64,000 bases of DNA. It comes from Pectobacterium aquaticum (lineage in GTDB: Bacteria > Pseudomonadota > Gammaproteobacteria > Enterobacterales > Enterobacteriaceae). Every line of letters begins with the position of its first letter. Position 1 is the stretch's first letter. A program made the position numbers and the translations under genes. The notes under the pieces were generated by a model that was given only the letters and a program-made list of their open reading frames with translations, was not told the origin of the DNA and ran no database searches. This document shows, piece after piece, positions 29,201 through 39,047 of the stretch. The stretch covers positions 3,844,001 to 3,908,000 of the forward strand of contig NZ_CP086253.1 of NCBI RefSeq assembly GCF_003382565.3. The letters are read 5' to 3'.

Positions 29201-29567
29201 GTCGCTGTCGGATTCGGTCACGCGTGTTGTGCTGACGGTGCCTGCTCCGGCGAACGCGAACAGTCAGGAAGTCACGGAACTGCTGATGGACGCAGTGAAG
29301 CGCTGTTCGCTGATTCTGGATACGCCAGAGCCCGAAGCCTTCCTCGTTGACCTGCAACAGGGCATCCAGATTTTCGAGCTGCGCGTGTTCGCCGCCGAAA
29401 TGGGGCACCGTATGCCGCTGCGTCACGAACTGCATCAGTTGATTCTGGAAAACTACCGCAAGCACAATCTGGAGCTTCCTTTCCCACCGTTCCAGGTGAA
29501 AATGGACAATCTGTCGCGCAGTGGGAAAACGCTGACGCCACGGCAGCGGACGCCGGGCAGCTTATAA
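26244..29567 (+). CDS. mscM: Miniconductance mechanosensitive channel MscM
   Basis: A large MscS-superfamily channel (YjeP) that opens under hypo-osmotic stress. The 1,107-residue protein has an N-terminal signal peptide (LLSTAALAA), a Gln-rich periplasmic coiled-coil region up to about residue 480, multiple transmembrane helices, and a C-terminal MscS core (LGVGLGFGLQEIFANFISGL, IRIGDTVTIRDLTGSV). The start is GTG with AAGG upstream. It follows psd as in E. coli. Confidence 0.95.
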   Translation: MRLILTFLLGCLLSTAALAATAPNETQLRQQLQQAEANKGAADQAKVVEEYQAALNTLQDRKASLERATQYQRVIDDFPKLVQELRRQLNAEDGKPSSISENLSSNDLEQQLLQTSSQLLEQARQLQQEQDRLREISDSLSQLPQQQTEASRMQSEAERRIQSLGTPATPLGQAQLVALQAESALRKSRVDELELAQLSASNRQELSRLRVELYKKRHDRLDLLQQDLRSRLNNLRQREAEQALERTELLAEQSGDLPSVISKQLQVNRELSVALNQQAQRMDLIASQQRQAATHTIQVRQALSTIREQAQWLGVSPILGETLRAQIARLPEMPKPQLLDSDMAQLRVQRLHFEDLINKPQDLDNAKQDNGDPLTSAQQRILADQMRTQRDLLTSLISGCDSQILELTKLKVANNQLADALTETREAAHRDLFWVADVDPVTFAYPLKLVQDLTRLLSLDTLTQLGSALVMMVTSQETVLPLLGALLLVGFSISSRRHYHAFMERASSRVGKVTLDHFMLTLRTVFWSILTALPLPVLWAALGYGLQNAWPYPIAVAIGDSVTATVPLMWLVMISASFSHPQGLFIVHFRWSPERVARAMRYYRLSIAFIVPLIMALITFDKLNDHEFSSTLGRLCFILLCMALSLVTTGLKRAGIPLYLDKEGSGENSVNRAMWNILIAMPLVAALASCIGYLATAQALLARLETSVSIWFFLLVVYHIIRRWMLIQRRRIAFDRAKQRRSEILAQRAKGEEDTPSASSHESSSEAVEEPVVDLDAISAKSLQLVRSILTLIALVSVIALWSEIHSAFAFMENISLWDVSSTVKGVESVQAITLGSVLIAILIFIITAQLVRNLPALLELAILQHLDLSPGSGYAITTISKYILMLIGCLMGFSLIGIEWSKLQWLVAALGVGLGFGLQEIFANFISGLIILFEKPIRIGDTVTIRDLTGSVMRINTRATTISDWDRKEIIVPNKAFITEQFINWSLSDSVTRVVLTVPAPANANSQEVTELLMDAVKRCSLILDTPEPEAFLVDLQQGIQIFELRVFAAEMGHRMPLRHELHQLILENYRKHNLELPFPPFQVKMDNLSRSGKTLTPRQRTPGSL

Positions 29568-29578
29568 GAAGGGAAAAC

Positions 29579-29605
29579 GGGCGGTGGACAGATGTGGCAC
29601 CGCCC
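29579..29605. terminator. Terminator between convergent mscM and epmA
   Basis: Perfect 8-bp stem GGGCGGTG (29579-29586) with CACCGCCC (29598-29605) just after both genes end. On the minus strand it is followed by TTTTC, supporting termination of epmA; it may serve both directions. Confidence 0.7.
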
Positions 29606-29618
29606 TGTATCAGATCGG

Positions 29619-30596
29619 TTACGCGCGCTCTACGGAGAACGCAATCACGTCACTCAGCTTCTCGGCATTCAGCGCCAGCATAATCAAACGATCCACGCCC
29701 AACGCCACACCGGCACAATCCGGCAGACCGTGTTTCAGCGCCGCCAGCAGGTTTTCATCAATCGGCTGCTGTGGCAGACCACGCGCAGCACGCTTGCGGT
29801 TATCCTGCTCAAAGCGCTGACGTTGCTCATCGGCATCGGTCAATTCACGGAAGCCGTTCGCCAGCTCGATCCCCTTGAAATAGACTTCAAAACGTTCGGC
29901 GACGCGATGGTCTTCCGAACTGATCTCTGCCAGCGAGGCCTGTGTTGCTGGGAAATGGTAGACAAACGCCGGTTTGTCGCGCCCGATGTGCGGCTCAACG
30001 CCAAAGGTAAACAGCATCTGCACCAGCGAATCGCGATCGTCTTCACGACAGGCGATATCGCCCAGCCCGAGTTTTTCTGCCGCTTCGCGCAGTTGCGCTT
30101 TATCAACAGACAGAGGGTCGATCTCCAGATGGCGTAAAAACGCTTGCTGATAGGAGAGCATTTCCGCACTTTCACAATCCAGTACCTGCTGCAACAGGTC
30201 ATCGACCTCATTCATCAGGCGGTACATATCATAGTGAGGGCGATACCATTCCAGCATGGTGAATTCAGGGTTGTGGTGTCGGCCTGACTCTTCATTGCGG
30301 AAGCTGCGGCACAGCTGAAAGATCGGTCCACTTCCAGCAGCCAGCAGGCGCTTCATGTGGTATTCCGGGCTGGTCATCAAATACAGCGTCATGCCATCCG
30401 CAGCACCGGGGCCAACGAAGCGGGTCTGGAACGGGCATAAGAAAACATCCGTTACGGTAGCCTGGCTCATCGCGGGCGTTTCGACCTCCAGTACACCACG
30501 ATCGGTGAAGAAACGTCGGACAGCAGCAATGATCGACGCTCGTTTCAACAAATTAGCGACAGAAGCACTAGGTTGCCAACTTGTCGTCTCGCTCAT
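29619..30596 (-). CDS. epmA: EF-P beta-lysylation ligase EpmA
   Basis: A class II lysyl-tRNA-synthetase paralogue lacking the anticodon-binding domain. It attaches (R)-beta-lysine to a lysine of elongation factor P. The 325-residue protein shows motif 2 (CRSFRNEESGRHHNPEF) and motif 3 (GVALGVDRLIML). Its substrate protein (efp) and the enzyme that makes its amino-acid substrate (epmB) are encoded about 8 kb away in this window. Confidence 0.97.
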   Translation of the reverse strand: MSETTSWQPSASVANLLKRASIIAAVRRFFTDRGVLEVETPAMSQATVTDVFLCPFQTRFVGPGAADGMTLYLMTSPEYHMKRLLAAGSGPIFQLCRSFRNEESGRHHNPEFTMLEWYRPHYDMYRLMNEVDDLLQQVLDCESAEMLSYQQAFLRHLEIDPLSVDKAQLREAAEKLGLGDIACREDDRDSLVQMLFTFGVEPHIGRDKPAFVYHFPATQASLAEISSEDHRVAERFEVYFKGIELANGFRELTDADEQRQRFEQDNRKRAARGLPQQPIDENLLAALKHGLPDCAGVALGVDRLIMLALNAEKLSDVIAFSVERA

Positions 30597-30874
30597 GGTT
30601 CTTACTCCAAAGTCAAACAGGGGGTGCAGTCTACCCGCATCAGCCCAAATTTCCAGCGGAAAAAAAGCCAGACGCGCTTTTCAGCAACGCATGCTCTACC
30701 CTCTAAGAAGGCGCGGTAAGGATAGCAGCCGTCAATTATATCCAGTGGATCATTTTCTTATATCCATCTCAAAAGGGTTATTAAAGAAATAAAAGCATTA
30801 TTCCTCCCGAAATAAGCCTTTCGATCACGTTTTTATCAATAAATACGCGACCTGCTAAAAAAACCACAAAATGC

Positions 30875-30915
30875 AGGATCACATCAAATTTCATCTACCC
30901 ATAATTCGGTATAAT
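30875..30915 (+). promoter_or_regulatory. frdABCD promoter with FNR-like site
   Basis: A perfect TATAAT (30910-30915) has no recognisable -35 element, as expected for an activator-dependent promoter. About 40 bp upstream of the likely start, GGATCACATCAAATTTCA (30877 onward) resembles the FNR site of the E. coli frd promoter as I remember it. The rest of the 470-bp epmA-frdA interval is AT-rich with no gene. Confidence 0.5.
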
Positions 30916-31070
30916 CATTCCCACACAAAAATTATAGGTTTATCTATTCTTTATACCTCTATCACATAATTTTCAGCGAGTTTGATATTAAGCTCGGATA
31001 TAAAGACAGAAACGAATAGATATTATTTTTTTATTTTAACTTAATTAACTTAAGTAACTGGAGGAATGCA

Positions 31071-32867
31071 TTGCAAACCTTTAACGCCGATTTGGCCATT
31101 ATCGGGGCCGGAGGCGCTGGCCTGCGAGCGGCAATTGCTGCCGCAGAAGCCAACCCTCAACTGAAAATTGCGCTGATCTCAAAAGTCTACCCAATGCGTA
31201 GCCATACCGTGGCGGCAGAAGGTGGGTCAGCAGCGGTGACTCAGGAACACGATAGCTTCGATTATCACTTCAACGACACCGTTTCCGGTGGCGACTGGCT
31301 ATGTGAACAAGACGTTGTTGAGCACTTCGTCAAACACTGCCCGGAAGAGATGATTCAACTGGAACAGTGGGGCTGCCCCTGGAGCCGTAAACCGGATGGT
31401 TCTGTCAACGTGCGCCGTTTTGGCGGGATGAAGATCGAACGCACCTGGTTTGCCGCCGATAAGACCGGCTTCCACATGCTGCATACCCTGTTCCAAACCT
31501 CCCTTAAATATCCACAAATCCAACGTTTTGATGAGCACTTTGTCCTTGACGTTCTGGTCGATGACGGCCAGGCGCGCGGTCTCGTTGCCATCAATATGAT
31601 GGAAGGTTCGCTGATTCAGATCCGCGCTAACGCCGTGGTGCTAGCGACAGGCGGCGCGGGTCGCGTGTACCGTTACAACACCAACGGCGGCATCGTCACC
31701 GGTGACGGCATGGGTATGGCGTTCCGCCACGGTGTTCCACTGCGTGATATGGAATTCGTTCAATATCACCCGACCGGTTTGCCCGGCTCCGGTATCCTGA
31801 TGACCGAAGGCTGCCGTGGCGAAGGCGGCATCATGGTCAACAAAGACGGCTACCGTTACCTGCAAGACTACGGCATGGGCCCAGAAACGCCGCTCGGCGA
31901 ACCGAAAAACAAATACATGGAGCTGGGGCCGCGCGATAAAGTCTCGCAGGCGTTCTGGCACGAATGGCGCGCAGGCCGCACCGTCTCAACCCCGTTGGGC
32001 GATGTGGTTTACCTCGATCTGCGCCACCTCGGCGAGAAGAAACTTCAGGAACGTCTGCCGTTCATCTGCGAACTGGCAAAAGCCTATGTCGGCGTCGATC
32101 CAGTGAAAGAACCGATTCCTATCCGTCCTACTGCGCACTACACGATGGGCGGCATTGAAACCGATCAGAACTGCGAAACCCGCATCAAGGGTCTGTTCGC
32201 CGTCGGCGAATGCTCCTCGGTTGGCCTGCACGGTGCGAACCGTCTCGGTTCCAACTCGCTGGCCGAACTGGTGGTCTTCGGTCGCGTTGCGGGTGAACAC
32301 GCCGTGCAGCGCGCACAGGCGGCGGCACCGGCCAACGGCACGGCGCTGGATGCACAGACGCGCGACATCGAACAGCGTCTGCATGACCTAATGAATCAGG
32401 AAGGTACAGAAAGCTGGGCGAAAATCCGCGACGAAATGGGCATGTCGATGGAAGAAGGCTGCGGTATTTACCGCACCACCGATCTGATGCAGAAAACCGT
32501 CGATAAGATGGCAGAGCTGAAAGAACGCTTCAAACGCGTGAAAATCACCGACCGCTCCAGCGTGTTCAACACCGACCTGCTGTATACCGTTGAGTTGGGC
32601 CATAGCCTGGATGTTGCGGAATGTATGGCGCACTCAGCAATCAACCGTAAAGAATCCCGCGGCGCACACCAGCGTCTGGATGACGGTTGCACCGAGCGCG
32701 ATGACGTTAACTTCCTGAAGCATACGTTGGCGTTCTATAACCCGGAAGGCGCACCTCGTCTGGAGTATAGCGATGTGAAGATTACCAAACTTCCACCGGC
32801 CAAACGCGTCTACGGTGCAGAAGGTGATGCGCAGGAAGGCAACAAGAAGGAGCAGGCGAATGGCTGA
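31071..32867 (+). CDS. frdA: Fumarate reductase flavoprotein subunit
   Basis: The catalytic subunit of quinol:fumarate reductase, reducing fumarate to succinate in anaerobic respiration on the cytoplasmic face of the membrane. The 598-residue protein has the FAD-binding IIGAGGAGLRAA, the covalent flavin-attachment His45 in MRSHTVAAEGG, and active-site motifs HPTGLPGSG and RPTAHYTMGG. Translation starts at TTG (31071) with GGAGG 6 nt upstream; a nearby ATG is out of frame. First gene of frdABCD. Confidence 0.97.
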   Translation: MQTFNADLAIIGAGGAGLRAAIAAAEANPQLKIALISKVYPMRSHTVAAEGGSAAVTQEHDSFDYHFNDTVSGGDWLCEQDVVEHFVKHCPEEMIQLEQWGCPWSRKPDGSVNVRRFGGMKIERTWFAADKTGFHMLHTLFQTSLKYPQIQRFDEHFVLDVLVDDGQARGLVAINMMEGSLIQIRANAVVLATGGAGRVYRYNTNGGIVTGDGMGMAFRHGVPLRDMEFVQYHPTGLPGSGILMTEGCRGEGGIMVNKDGYRYLQDYGMGPETPLGEPKNKYMELGPRDKVSQAFWHEWRAGRTVSTPLGDVVYLDLRHLGEKKLQERLPFICELAKAYVGVDPVKEPIPIRPTAHYTMGGIETDQNCETRIKGLFAVGECSSVGLHGANRLGSNSLAELVVFGRVAGEHAVQRAQAAAPANGTALDAQTRDIEQRLHDLMNQEGTESWAKIRDEMGMSMEEGCGIYRTTDLMQKTVDKMAELKERFKRVKITDRSSVFNTDLLYTVELGHSLDVAECMAHSAINRKESRGAHQRLDDGCTERDDVNFLKHTLAFYNPEGAPRLEYSDVKITKLPPAKRVYGAEGDAQEGNKKEQANG

Positions 32868-33597
32868 GATGATCAAAACCCTGAAAATGGAAGTCATGCG
32901 CTATAACCCTGAACAGGACAGCGAACCGTATTTTGAGGCGTTCGATGTTCCGTACAACACGCAGACGTCCCTGCTGGATGCGCTGGGTTATATCAAAGAT
33001 AACCTAGCACCGGACCTCTCCTACCGCTGGTCCTGCCGCATGGCGATCTGTGGTTCCTGCGGCATGATGGTGAATAACGTCCCTAAACTGGCCTGTAAAA
33101 CCTTTCTGCGTGAATACACGAACGGTCTGAAGGTCGAAGCGTTGGGCAACTTCCCCATCGAGCGCGATTTAGTGGTCGATATGACCCACTTTATCGAGAG
33201 TCTGGAAGCCATCAAGCCGTATATCATCGGCAACGATCGTAAACCGGCTGACGGCCCGAACAAACAGACTCCGGCGCAAATGGCGAAGTATCACCAGTTC
33301 TCCGGCTGTATTAACTGTGGTCTGTGCTATGCGGCATGTCCGCAGTTCGGCCTGAACCCTGAGTTCATCGGTCCGGCGGCCATTACGCTGGCACACCGTT
33401 ATAACCTGGACAACCGCGATCACGGCAAGAAAGAGCGTATGGCGCAGTTGAACGGGAATAACGGCGTCTGGTCCTGTACGTTTGTGGGCTACTGCTCAGA
33501 AGTGTGTCCAAAGCACGTCGACCCCGCCGCGGCTATCCAGCAAGGCAAAGTCGAAAGTGCGAAAGACTTCATGATCGCCATGCTGAAACCACAATAA
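32860..33597 (+). CDS. frdB: Fumarate reductase iron-sulfur subunit
   Basis: Carries electrons from the membrane quinol to FrdA. The 245-residue protein binds a [2Fe-2S] cluster (Cys59, Cys64, Cys67, Cys79), a [4Fe-4S] cluster (CINCGLCYAACP, about 150-160) and a [3Fe-4S] cluster (CTFVGYCSEVCPKHVDP). I chose the ATG at 32860, overlapping the end of frdA by 8 nt with AGGAG 8 nt upstream, rather than the earlier in-frame ATG inside frdA. Confidence 0.97.
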   Translation: MAEMIKTLKMEVMRYNPEQDSEPYFEAFDVPYNTQTSLLDALGYIKDNLAPDLSYRWSCRMAICGSCGMMVNNVPKLACKTFLREYTNGLKVEALGNFPIERDLVVDMTHFIESLEAIKPYIIGNDRKPADGPNKQTPAQMAKYHQFSGCINCGLCYAACPQFGLNPEFIGPAAITLAHRYNLDNRDHGKKERMAQLNGNNGVWSCTFVGYCSEVCPKHVDPAAAIQQGKVESAKDFMIAMLKPQ

Positions 33598-33610
33598 GGG
33601 AGGGACAATG

Positions 33611-34006
33611 ATGACATCTAAACGTAAAGCGTATGTTCGCGGTATGTCGCCGACCTGGTGGAAAAAGCTGGGGTTCTACCGCTTTTATATGTTGCGTGAA
33701 GGGACTGCCGTCCCTGCCGTCTGGTTCAGCATCGTACTGATGTTCGGCGTTTTCGCGCTGAAAAATGGGCCAGAAGGCTGGGCAGGCTTCGTCAGCTTCC
33801 TGCAAAACCCACTGGTGCTGCTGATCAATATCGTTGCTCTGCTTGCTGCCGCGCTGCATACCAAAACCTGGTTTGAACTGGCACCGAAGGCCAGCATCAT
33901 CGTGATTAAAGATGAAAAAATGGGGCCAGAGCCAATCATTAAAGGGCTGTGGGCTGTCACCGTGGTGGTAACCGTAGCCGTTCTGGCGATCGCCTTACTA
34001 TTCTGA
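33611..34006 (+). CDS. frdC: Fumarate reductase membrane anchor subunit C
   Basis: A three-helix membrane anchor that with FrdD binds menaquinol and docks FrdAB. The 131-residue product (MTSKRKAYVRGMSPTWWKKL) matches the family closely, including FYRFYMLREGTAVPAVWFS and HTKTWFELAPKA. Two ATG codons are adjacent (33608 and 33611); I use the second, which gives the usual length and better spacing from GGAGG. Confidence 0.96.
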   Translation: MTSKRKAYVRGMSPTWWKKLGFYRFYMLREGTAVPAVWFSIVLMFGVFALKNGPEGWAGFVSFLQNPLVLLINIVALLAAALHTKTWFELAPKASIIVIKDEKMGPEPIIKGLWAVTVVVTVAVLAIALLF

Positions 34007-34020
34007 ACAGGAGAAATAAC

Positions 34021-34377
34021 GTGATTAACCCAACGCCAAAACGTTCTGACGAACCGCCTTTCTGGGGCCTGTTCGGCGCCGGTGGGATGTGGAGCGCGTT
34101 CTTCGCTCCGGTGATCATCCTGCTGGTCGGTGTGATGCTGCCTCTGGGCTTGTTCCCGGATGCGTTAACCTATGAGCGCATCGCCGCATTCAGCCAGAGC
34201 TTCATCGGCCGTGTCTTTTTACTGCTGATGATTGTGCTGCCGCTCTGGTGTGGCCTGCACCGTATCCACCATGCGATGCATGACCTGAAAATCCACGTTC
34301 CTGCAGGGAAGTGGGTGTTCTACGGTCTGGCGGCAATCCTGACCGTGGTTACCGTTATCGGTGTGGTTACGCTGTAG
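34021..34377 (+). CDS. frdD: Fumarate reductase membrane anchor subunit D
   Basis: The second hydrophobic anchor of fumarate reductase, 118 residues with three membrane helices and the conserved CGLHRIHHAMHDLKIH segment. Translation starts at GTG (34021) with AGGAG upstream. It ends the frd operon. Confidence 0.96.
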   Translation: MINPTPKRSDEPPFWGLFGAGGMWSAFFAPVIILLVGVMLPLGLFPDALTYERIAAFSQSFIGRVFLLLMIVLPLWCGLHRIHHAMHDLKIHVPAGKWVFYGLAAILTVVTVIGVVTL

Positions 34378-34402
34378 ATACAGCGCTATAAATGTAATGC
34401 TG

Positions 34403-34528
<126 letters not shown>

Positions 34529-34531
34529 AAT

Positions 34532-34568
34532 GGCCTGCACGACATCATTGCAGGCCGTTTTATTTTCC
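34532..34568 (+). terminator. Terminator of the frd operon
   Basis: Perfect 8-bp stem GGCCTGCA (34532-34539) with TGCAGGCC (34549-34556), followed by GTTTTATTTT. Confidence 0.88.
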
Positions 34569-34627
34569 CCGCCTGACCACATCCATCGTCTACACTGGAA
34601 CAGAGATGAAAACGATGAGATGTCAAT

Positions 34628-35212
34628 ATGATGCCCTTTAACGCTATTCGCTTTAACACCTCCTTATTCAAAAACCTTCTCTTCAAAATCAGACGATGCG
34701 GGAAAACGTGCATTGCCGCGCTGGTGGCACTCTTTTCTGTTGCCTGTAGCGTGACGCCGCCCGATAACGTCACCGTCGTGGAAAATTTTGACGTTAATCG
34801 CTACCTCGGCACATGGTATGAGATCGCCCGCCTCGACCATCGCTTTGAACGCAATATGGAACGCGTGACGGCAACCTACAGCCCGCGGGATGACGGGGGC
34901 ATCAAGGTTATCAATCGCGGCTTTAACGTCGAAAAACAGGAATGGAAAGAGAGCATTGGGAAAGCGTATTTCACGGGTTCGCCTCAGCGGGGCACACTAA
35001 AAGTGTCGTTCTTCGGGCCGTTCTATGGCGGCTATAACATTATTGAACTGGACGACGACTACCGCTATGCCCTGATTTGCGGGCCGAACCGCGACTACCT
35101 GTGGATTCTCTCACGCACGCCAACGTTGGATGCGGCGACACGCGAAAAACTGGTCGCCACAGCCAAACGCTACGGCTTCCCGACAGAGGCACTTATCTGG
35201 GTCAATCAGTAA
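34628..35212 (+). CDS. blc: Outer-membrane lipoprotein Blc (bacterial lipocalin)
   Basis: A lipocalin anchored in the outer membrane by its N-terminal lipid. The lipobox is LFSVAC with Cys40; the barrel carries the lipocalin motif NRYLGTWYEIARLDHRFER and VSFFGPFYGGYN. The 194-residue precursor has a longer n-region before the signal core than E. coli Blc; a later start is possible because the ribosome-binding site is weak. blc lies between frd and ecn/efp as in E. coli (without ampC). Confidence 0.94.
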   Translation: MMPFNAIRFNTSLFKNLLFKIRRCGKTCIAALVALFSVACSVTPPDNVTVVENFDVNRYLGTWYEIARLDHRFERNMERVTATYSPRDDGGIKVINRGFNVEKQEWKESIGKAYFTGSPQRGTLKVSFFGPFYGGYNIIELDDDYRYALICGPNRDYLWILSRTPTLDAATREKLVATAKRYGFPTEALIWVNQ

Positions 35213-35257
35213 TCGGTGCATATCGAACGCAACAATGGGGTAAAACGGCTATACCCT

Positions 35258-36400
<1,143 letters not shown>

Positions 36401-36407
36401 AAAATAG

Positions 36408-36542
<135 letters not shown>

Positions 36543-36545
36543 GGG

Positions 36546-36899
36546 TTATCCCATAATCTTATCGCGGAACATAAAGAAAACCGCGCCCAGCAGGCACAGC
36601 CCCGCCCAAATATAATCGGTGCGGAACGGTTCTTTTAAAATGAACATGGAAAAAGGGATAAATACGGAAAGGCTGATCACTTCCTGCAATATTTTCAGTT
36701 GACCGGCAGAAGCAACCTGATAACCAATCCGATTTGCTGGCACCTGCAAGAGGTATTCAAATAATGCGATCCCCCAACTAATCAACGCAGCAATTATCCA
36801 GGTTCGGCCACTGAAATAGCGCAAATGCCCGTACCAAGCGAACGTCATAAATATATTACTCAACGTCAGCATGCCGACAGTAATGAAAAGAGGCGACAT
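36546..36899 (-). CDS. DMT-superfamily small membrane protein (DUF486)
   Basis: A 117-residue protein with four hydrophobic segments. The sequence (FMTFAWYGHLRYFSGRTW, AWG-like EYLLQVPANRIGY, LKILQEVISLSVF) fits the DUF486 group of the drug/metabolite transporter superfamily. GGAG lies 8 nt before the ATG. It occupies the place of sugE in the E. coli order. Substrate unknown. Confidence 0.85.
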   Translation of the reverse strand: MSPLFITVGMLTLSNIFMTFAWYGHLRYFSGRTWIIAALISWGIALFEYLLQVPANRIGYQVASAGQLKILQEVISLSVFIPFSMFILKEPFRTDYIWAGLCLLGAVFFMFRDKIMG

Positions 36900-37012
36900 T
36901 ATTACTTCTCCGAGTGATCCACTTTCACATTATCTCGCCGCGGGGAAGAAAACACCATCACGGCATTTTCTCCCAGTCGGAAAAGTTATTACGATTTATT
37001 CCCCACGTTGGG

Positions 37013-37144
37013 CTATTGGGTGCTGCGCTGAATGGCCTTCCCGCCCGCTTCAACATCTTGCCCAACACCTCGGGTGGTATTGCACCCAACTACCGCAAAG
37101 AGAATAACCAAAGAGAAAATGGCAACAAACGCTTTTTTCAACAT
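37013..37144 (-). CDS. Entericidin-type small lipoprotein
   Basis: A 43-residue lipoprotein, too short for ordinary gene calling: MLKKAFVAIFSLVILFAVVG then Cys21 (lipobox VVGC), followed by NTTRGVGQDVEAGGKAIQRS. The glycine-rich GVGQDVEAGG motif is diagnostic of entericidins EcnA/EcnB, cell-envelope lipoproteins linked to stationary-phase lysis. AAGGAA lies 7 nt before the ATG. It sits next to efp as in E. coli; only one copy is present, so I do not choose between ecnA and ecnB. Confidence 0.92.
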   Translation of the reverse strand: MLKKAFVAIFSLVILFAVVGCNTTRGVGQDVEAGGKAIQRSTQ

Positions 37145-37283
37145 ACTCGGTTCCTTCTTTATGAGAGTAGGATTTCAAGGGTACGAAAGTGACTGCTTTT
37201 TAAGCGTAGCCAATTTTAATGCTTGTGACGGTTTTTTCGGACGGGGAGCAAAACAGGGGGGAGACTGGGGTGAGGAAAAAATG

Positions 37284-37314
37284 AATTAAAAAAGCCGCCC
37301 TCACAGAAGGCGAC
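37284..37314 (-). terminator. Terminator after efp
   Basis: On the minus strand GTCGCC and GGCGGC (complements of 37309-37314 and 37294-37299) form a 6-bp stem followed by TTTTTTAATT, 14 nt past the efp stop. Confidence 0.85.
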
Positions 37315-37327
37315 CTTTTCAGATACA

Positions 37328-37894
37328 TTACTTAACGCGTGAAACGTATTCGCCAGAACGCGTGTCAACTCTGACAACTTCGCCGATCTGCACGAACAAT
37401 GGCACTTTAACGACTGCGCCAGTGCTCAGCGTTGCTGGCTTACCGCCAGTACCGGCAGTGTCGCCTTTCAGGCCTGGATCGGTATCGGTGATTTCAGCTT
37501 CGATAAAGTTCGGCGGCTGAACGGCGATAGGACGACCATCCCACAGGGTAACGATACATTCAGCGTTGTCTTGCAGCCATTTTGCCGCATCACCAACGGT
37601 CTTCTCTTCAACCTGATGCTGTTCAAACGTCTCAGGGTGCATGAAGTGGTAGAACTCACCGTCGTTGTACAGGTAGTTCATGTTGGTATCAACGACATCT
37701 GCGCCTTCTGCAGAATCGGTAGACTTGAAGGTTTTTTCAACGCGAGAGCCCGTCAACAGGCGACGCATTTTTACGCGAGCAAAAGCCTGGCCTTTACCCG
37801 GCTTAACAAACTCACTGGATTCGACGGCATACGGCTCGCCTTCGAATATGATTTTAAGACCGGAACGGAAATCGTTGCTAGAATAAGTCGCCAT
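37328..37894 (-). CDS. efp: Elongation factor P
   Basis: EF-P rescues ribosomes stalled at polyproline. The 188-residue protein has the three-domain EF-P layout and the modified Lys34 in the loop VKPGKGQAF, the residue beta-lysylated by EpmA using the product of EpmB. It is divergent from epmB with only 41 nt between the start codons. Confidence 0.98.
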   Translation of the reverse strand: MATYSSNDFRSGLKIIFEGEPYAVESSEFVKPGKGQAFARVKMRRLLTGSRVEKTFKSTDSAEGADVVDTNMNYLYNDGEFYHFMHPETFEQHQVEEKTVGDAAKWLQDNAECIVTLWDGRPIAVQPPNFIEAEITDTDPGLKGDTAGTGGKPATLSTGAVVKVPLFVQIGEVVRVDTRSGEYVSRVK

Positions 37895-37935
37895 AAAGGC
37901 CCTCTACAATTTTAATACTGGTACGAAGCCAAAAA

Positions 37936-38988
37936 ATGGCACACATTGTAACCCTAAATATACCTTCCAGAGAAGATTGGTTGCAGCAACTTGCGGACGT
38001 AATTACCGATCCTGATGAATTACTGCAACTTTTGGCACTGAACGATCACGCTAAACTCCGGCAAGGCCGTGATGCACGCAGGCTTTTTGCGCTGCGTGTG
38101 CCGCGCGCCTTCGCTGCACGGATGCAAAAAGGCAATCCTGACGATCCGTTGCTGCTACAGGTATTGACCGCGCGTGAGGAGTTTATCACCACCCCAGGCT
38201 TCACCCATGACCCGCTTGATGAACAACATAGCGTCGTGCCGGGGCTACTGCACAAATATCACAACCGTGCCCTGCTGCTGGTTAAAGGCGGCTGTGCGGT
38301 AAACTGCCGCTACTGCTTCCGCCGCCATTTCCCCTATCAGGATAATCAGGGCAACAAGGCAAACTGGCGTCAGGCGCTGGATTATATCCGCCAGCACCCA
38401 GAACTGGATGAAATTATTTTTTCCGGTGGCGACCCGCTGATGGCCAAAGACCACGAGTTGGACTGGCTGATCACCGAGCTGGAACACATCCCGCATCTGA
38501 AACGTCTGCGCATTCACAGCCGTTTGCCGGTGGTGATCCCTGCACGTATTACCGATGCGCTGTGCGATCGCCTATCACGCAGTTCGCTTCAGGTGTTGCT
38601 GGTGACGCATATTAACCACCCGCAGGAAATTGATCCTGATTTAACACAAAGTATGGCGCGTTTGCGCCGTGCAGACGTCACGCTGCTCAACCAAAGCGTG
38701 CTGCTGCGCGGGGTGAATGACAATGCAGAGACACTCGCCCAGCTCAGTAATGCGCTATTTGACGCAGGAATTCTGCCTTATTACCTGCACGTGCTGGATA
38801 AGGTTCAGGGTGCCGCGCATTTTCTGGTAGATGACAACGAGGCGCGCGTCTTAGTCAAAGCGCTTCTGAAGAAGGTATCCGGCTATCTGGTGCCCCGTCT
38901 GGCACGGGAAATCGGTGGGGAAGCCAGCAAAACGCCGCTGGATTTAGGGATGAAACAGCATCAGGACGACGCTGGGATAGTCGGTTGA
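37936..38988 (+). CDS. epmB: EF-P-specific lysine 2,3-aminomutase EpmB
   Basis: A radical-SAM, PLP-dependent enzyme that converts (S)-alpha-lysine to (R)-beta-lysine for EF-P modification. The radical-SAM cluster motif is Cys120-x3-Cys124-x2-Cys127 (GGCAVNCRYCFRRHF), followed by the SGGDPL motif. The 350-residue length is normal. Divergent from efp. Confidence 0.97.
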   Translation: MAHIVTLNIPSREDWLQQLADVITDPDELLQLLALNDHAKLRQGRDARRLFALRVPRAFAARMQKGNPDDPLLLQVLTAREEFITTPGFTHDPLDEQHSVVPGLLHKYHNRALLLVKGGCAVNCRYCFRRHFPYQDNQGNKANWRQALDYIRQHPELDEIIFSGGDPLMAKDHELDWLITELEHIPHLKRLRIHSRLPVVIPARITDALCDRLSRSSLQVLLVTHINHPQEIDPDLTQSMARLRRADVTLLNQSVLLRGVNDNAETLAQLSNALFDAGILPYYLHVLDKVQGAAHFLVDDNEARVLVKALLKKVSGYLVPRLAREIGGEASKTPLDLGMKQHQDDAGIVG

Positions 38989-39006
38989 GCAATACGTTAG
39001 GAAAGC

Positions 39007-39032
39007 GGTGAGAGCAAAATGCCACTCTCACC
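39007..39032. terminator. Terminator between convergent epmB and yjeI
   Basis: Perfect 8-bp stem GGTGAGAG (39007-39014) with CTCTCACC (39025-39032), 18 nt past the epmB stop and 15 nt past the yjeI stop; pyrimidine-rich sequence follows on the plus strand. Confidence 0.7.
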
Positions 39033-39047
39033 AGGTTTCTCTCTAGC

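Noticed and set aside
36871..37289. Plus-strand frames of 78-92 codons between the DUF486 gene and efp
   Set aside because: They are antisense to the entericidin gene at 37013-37144, which is the real gene here.
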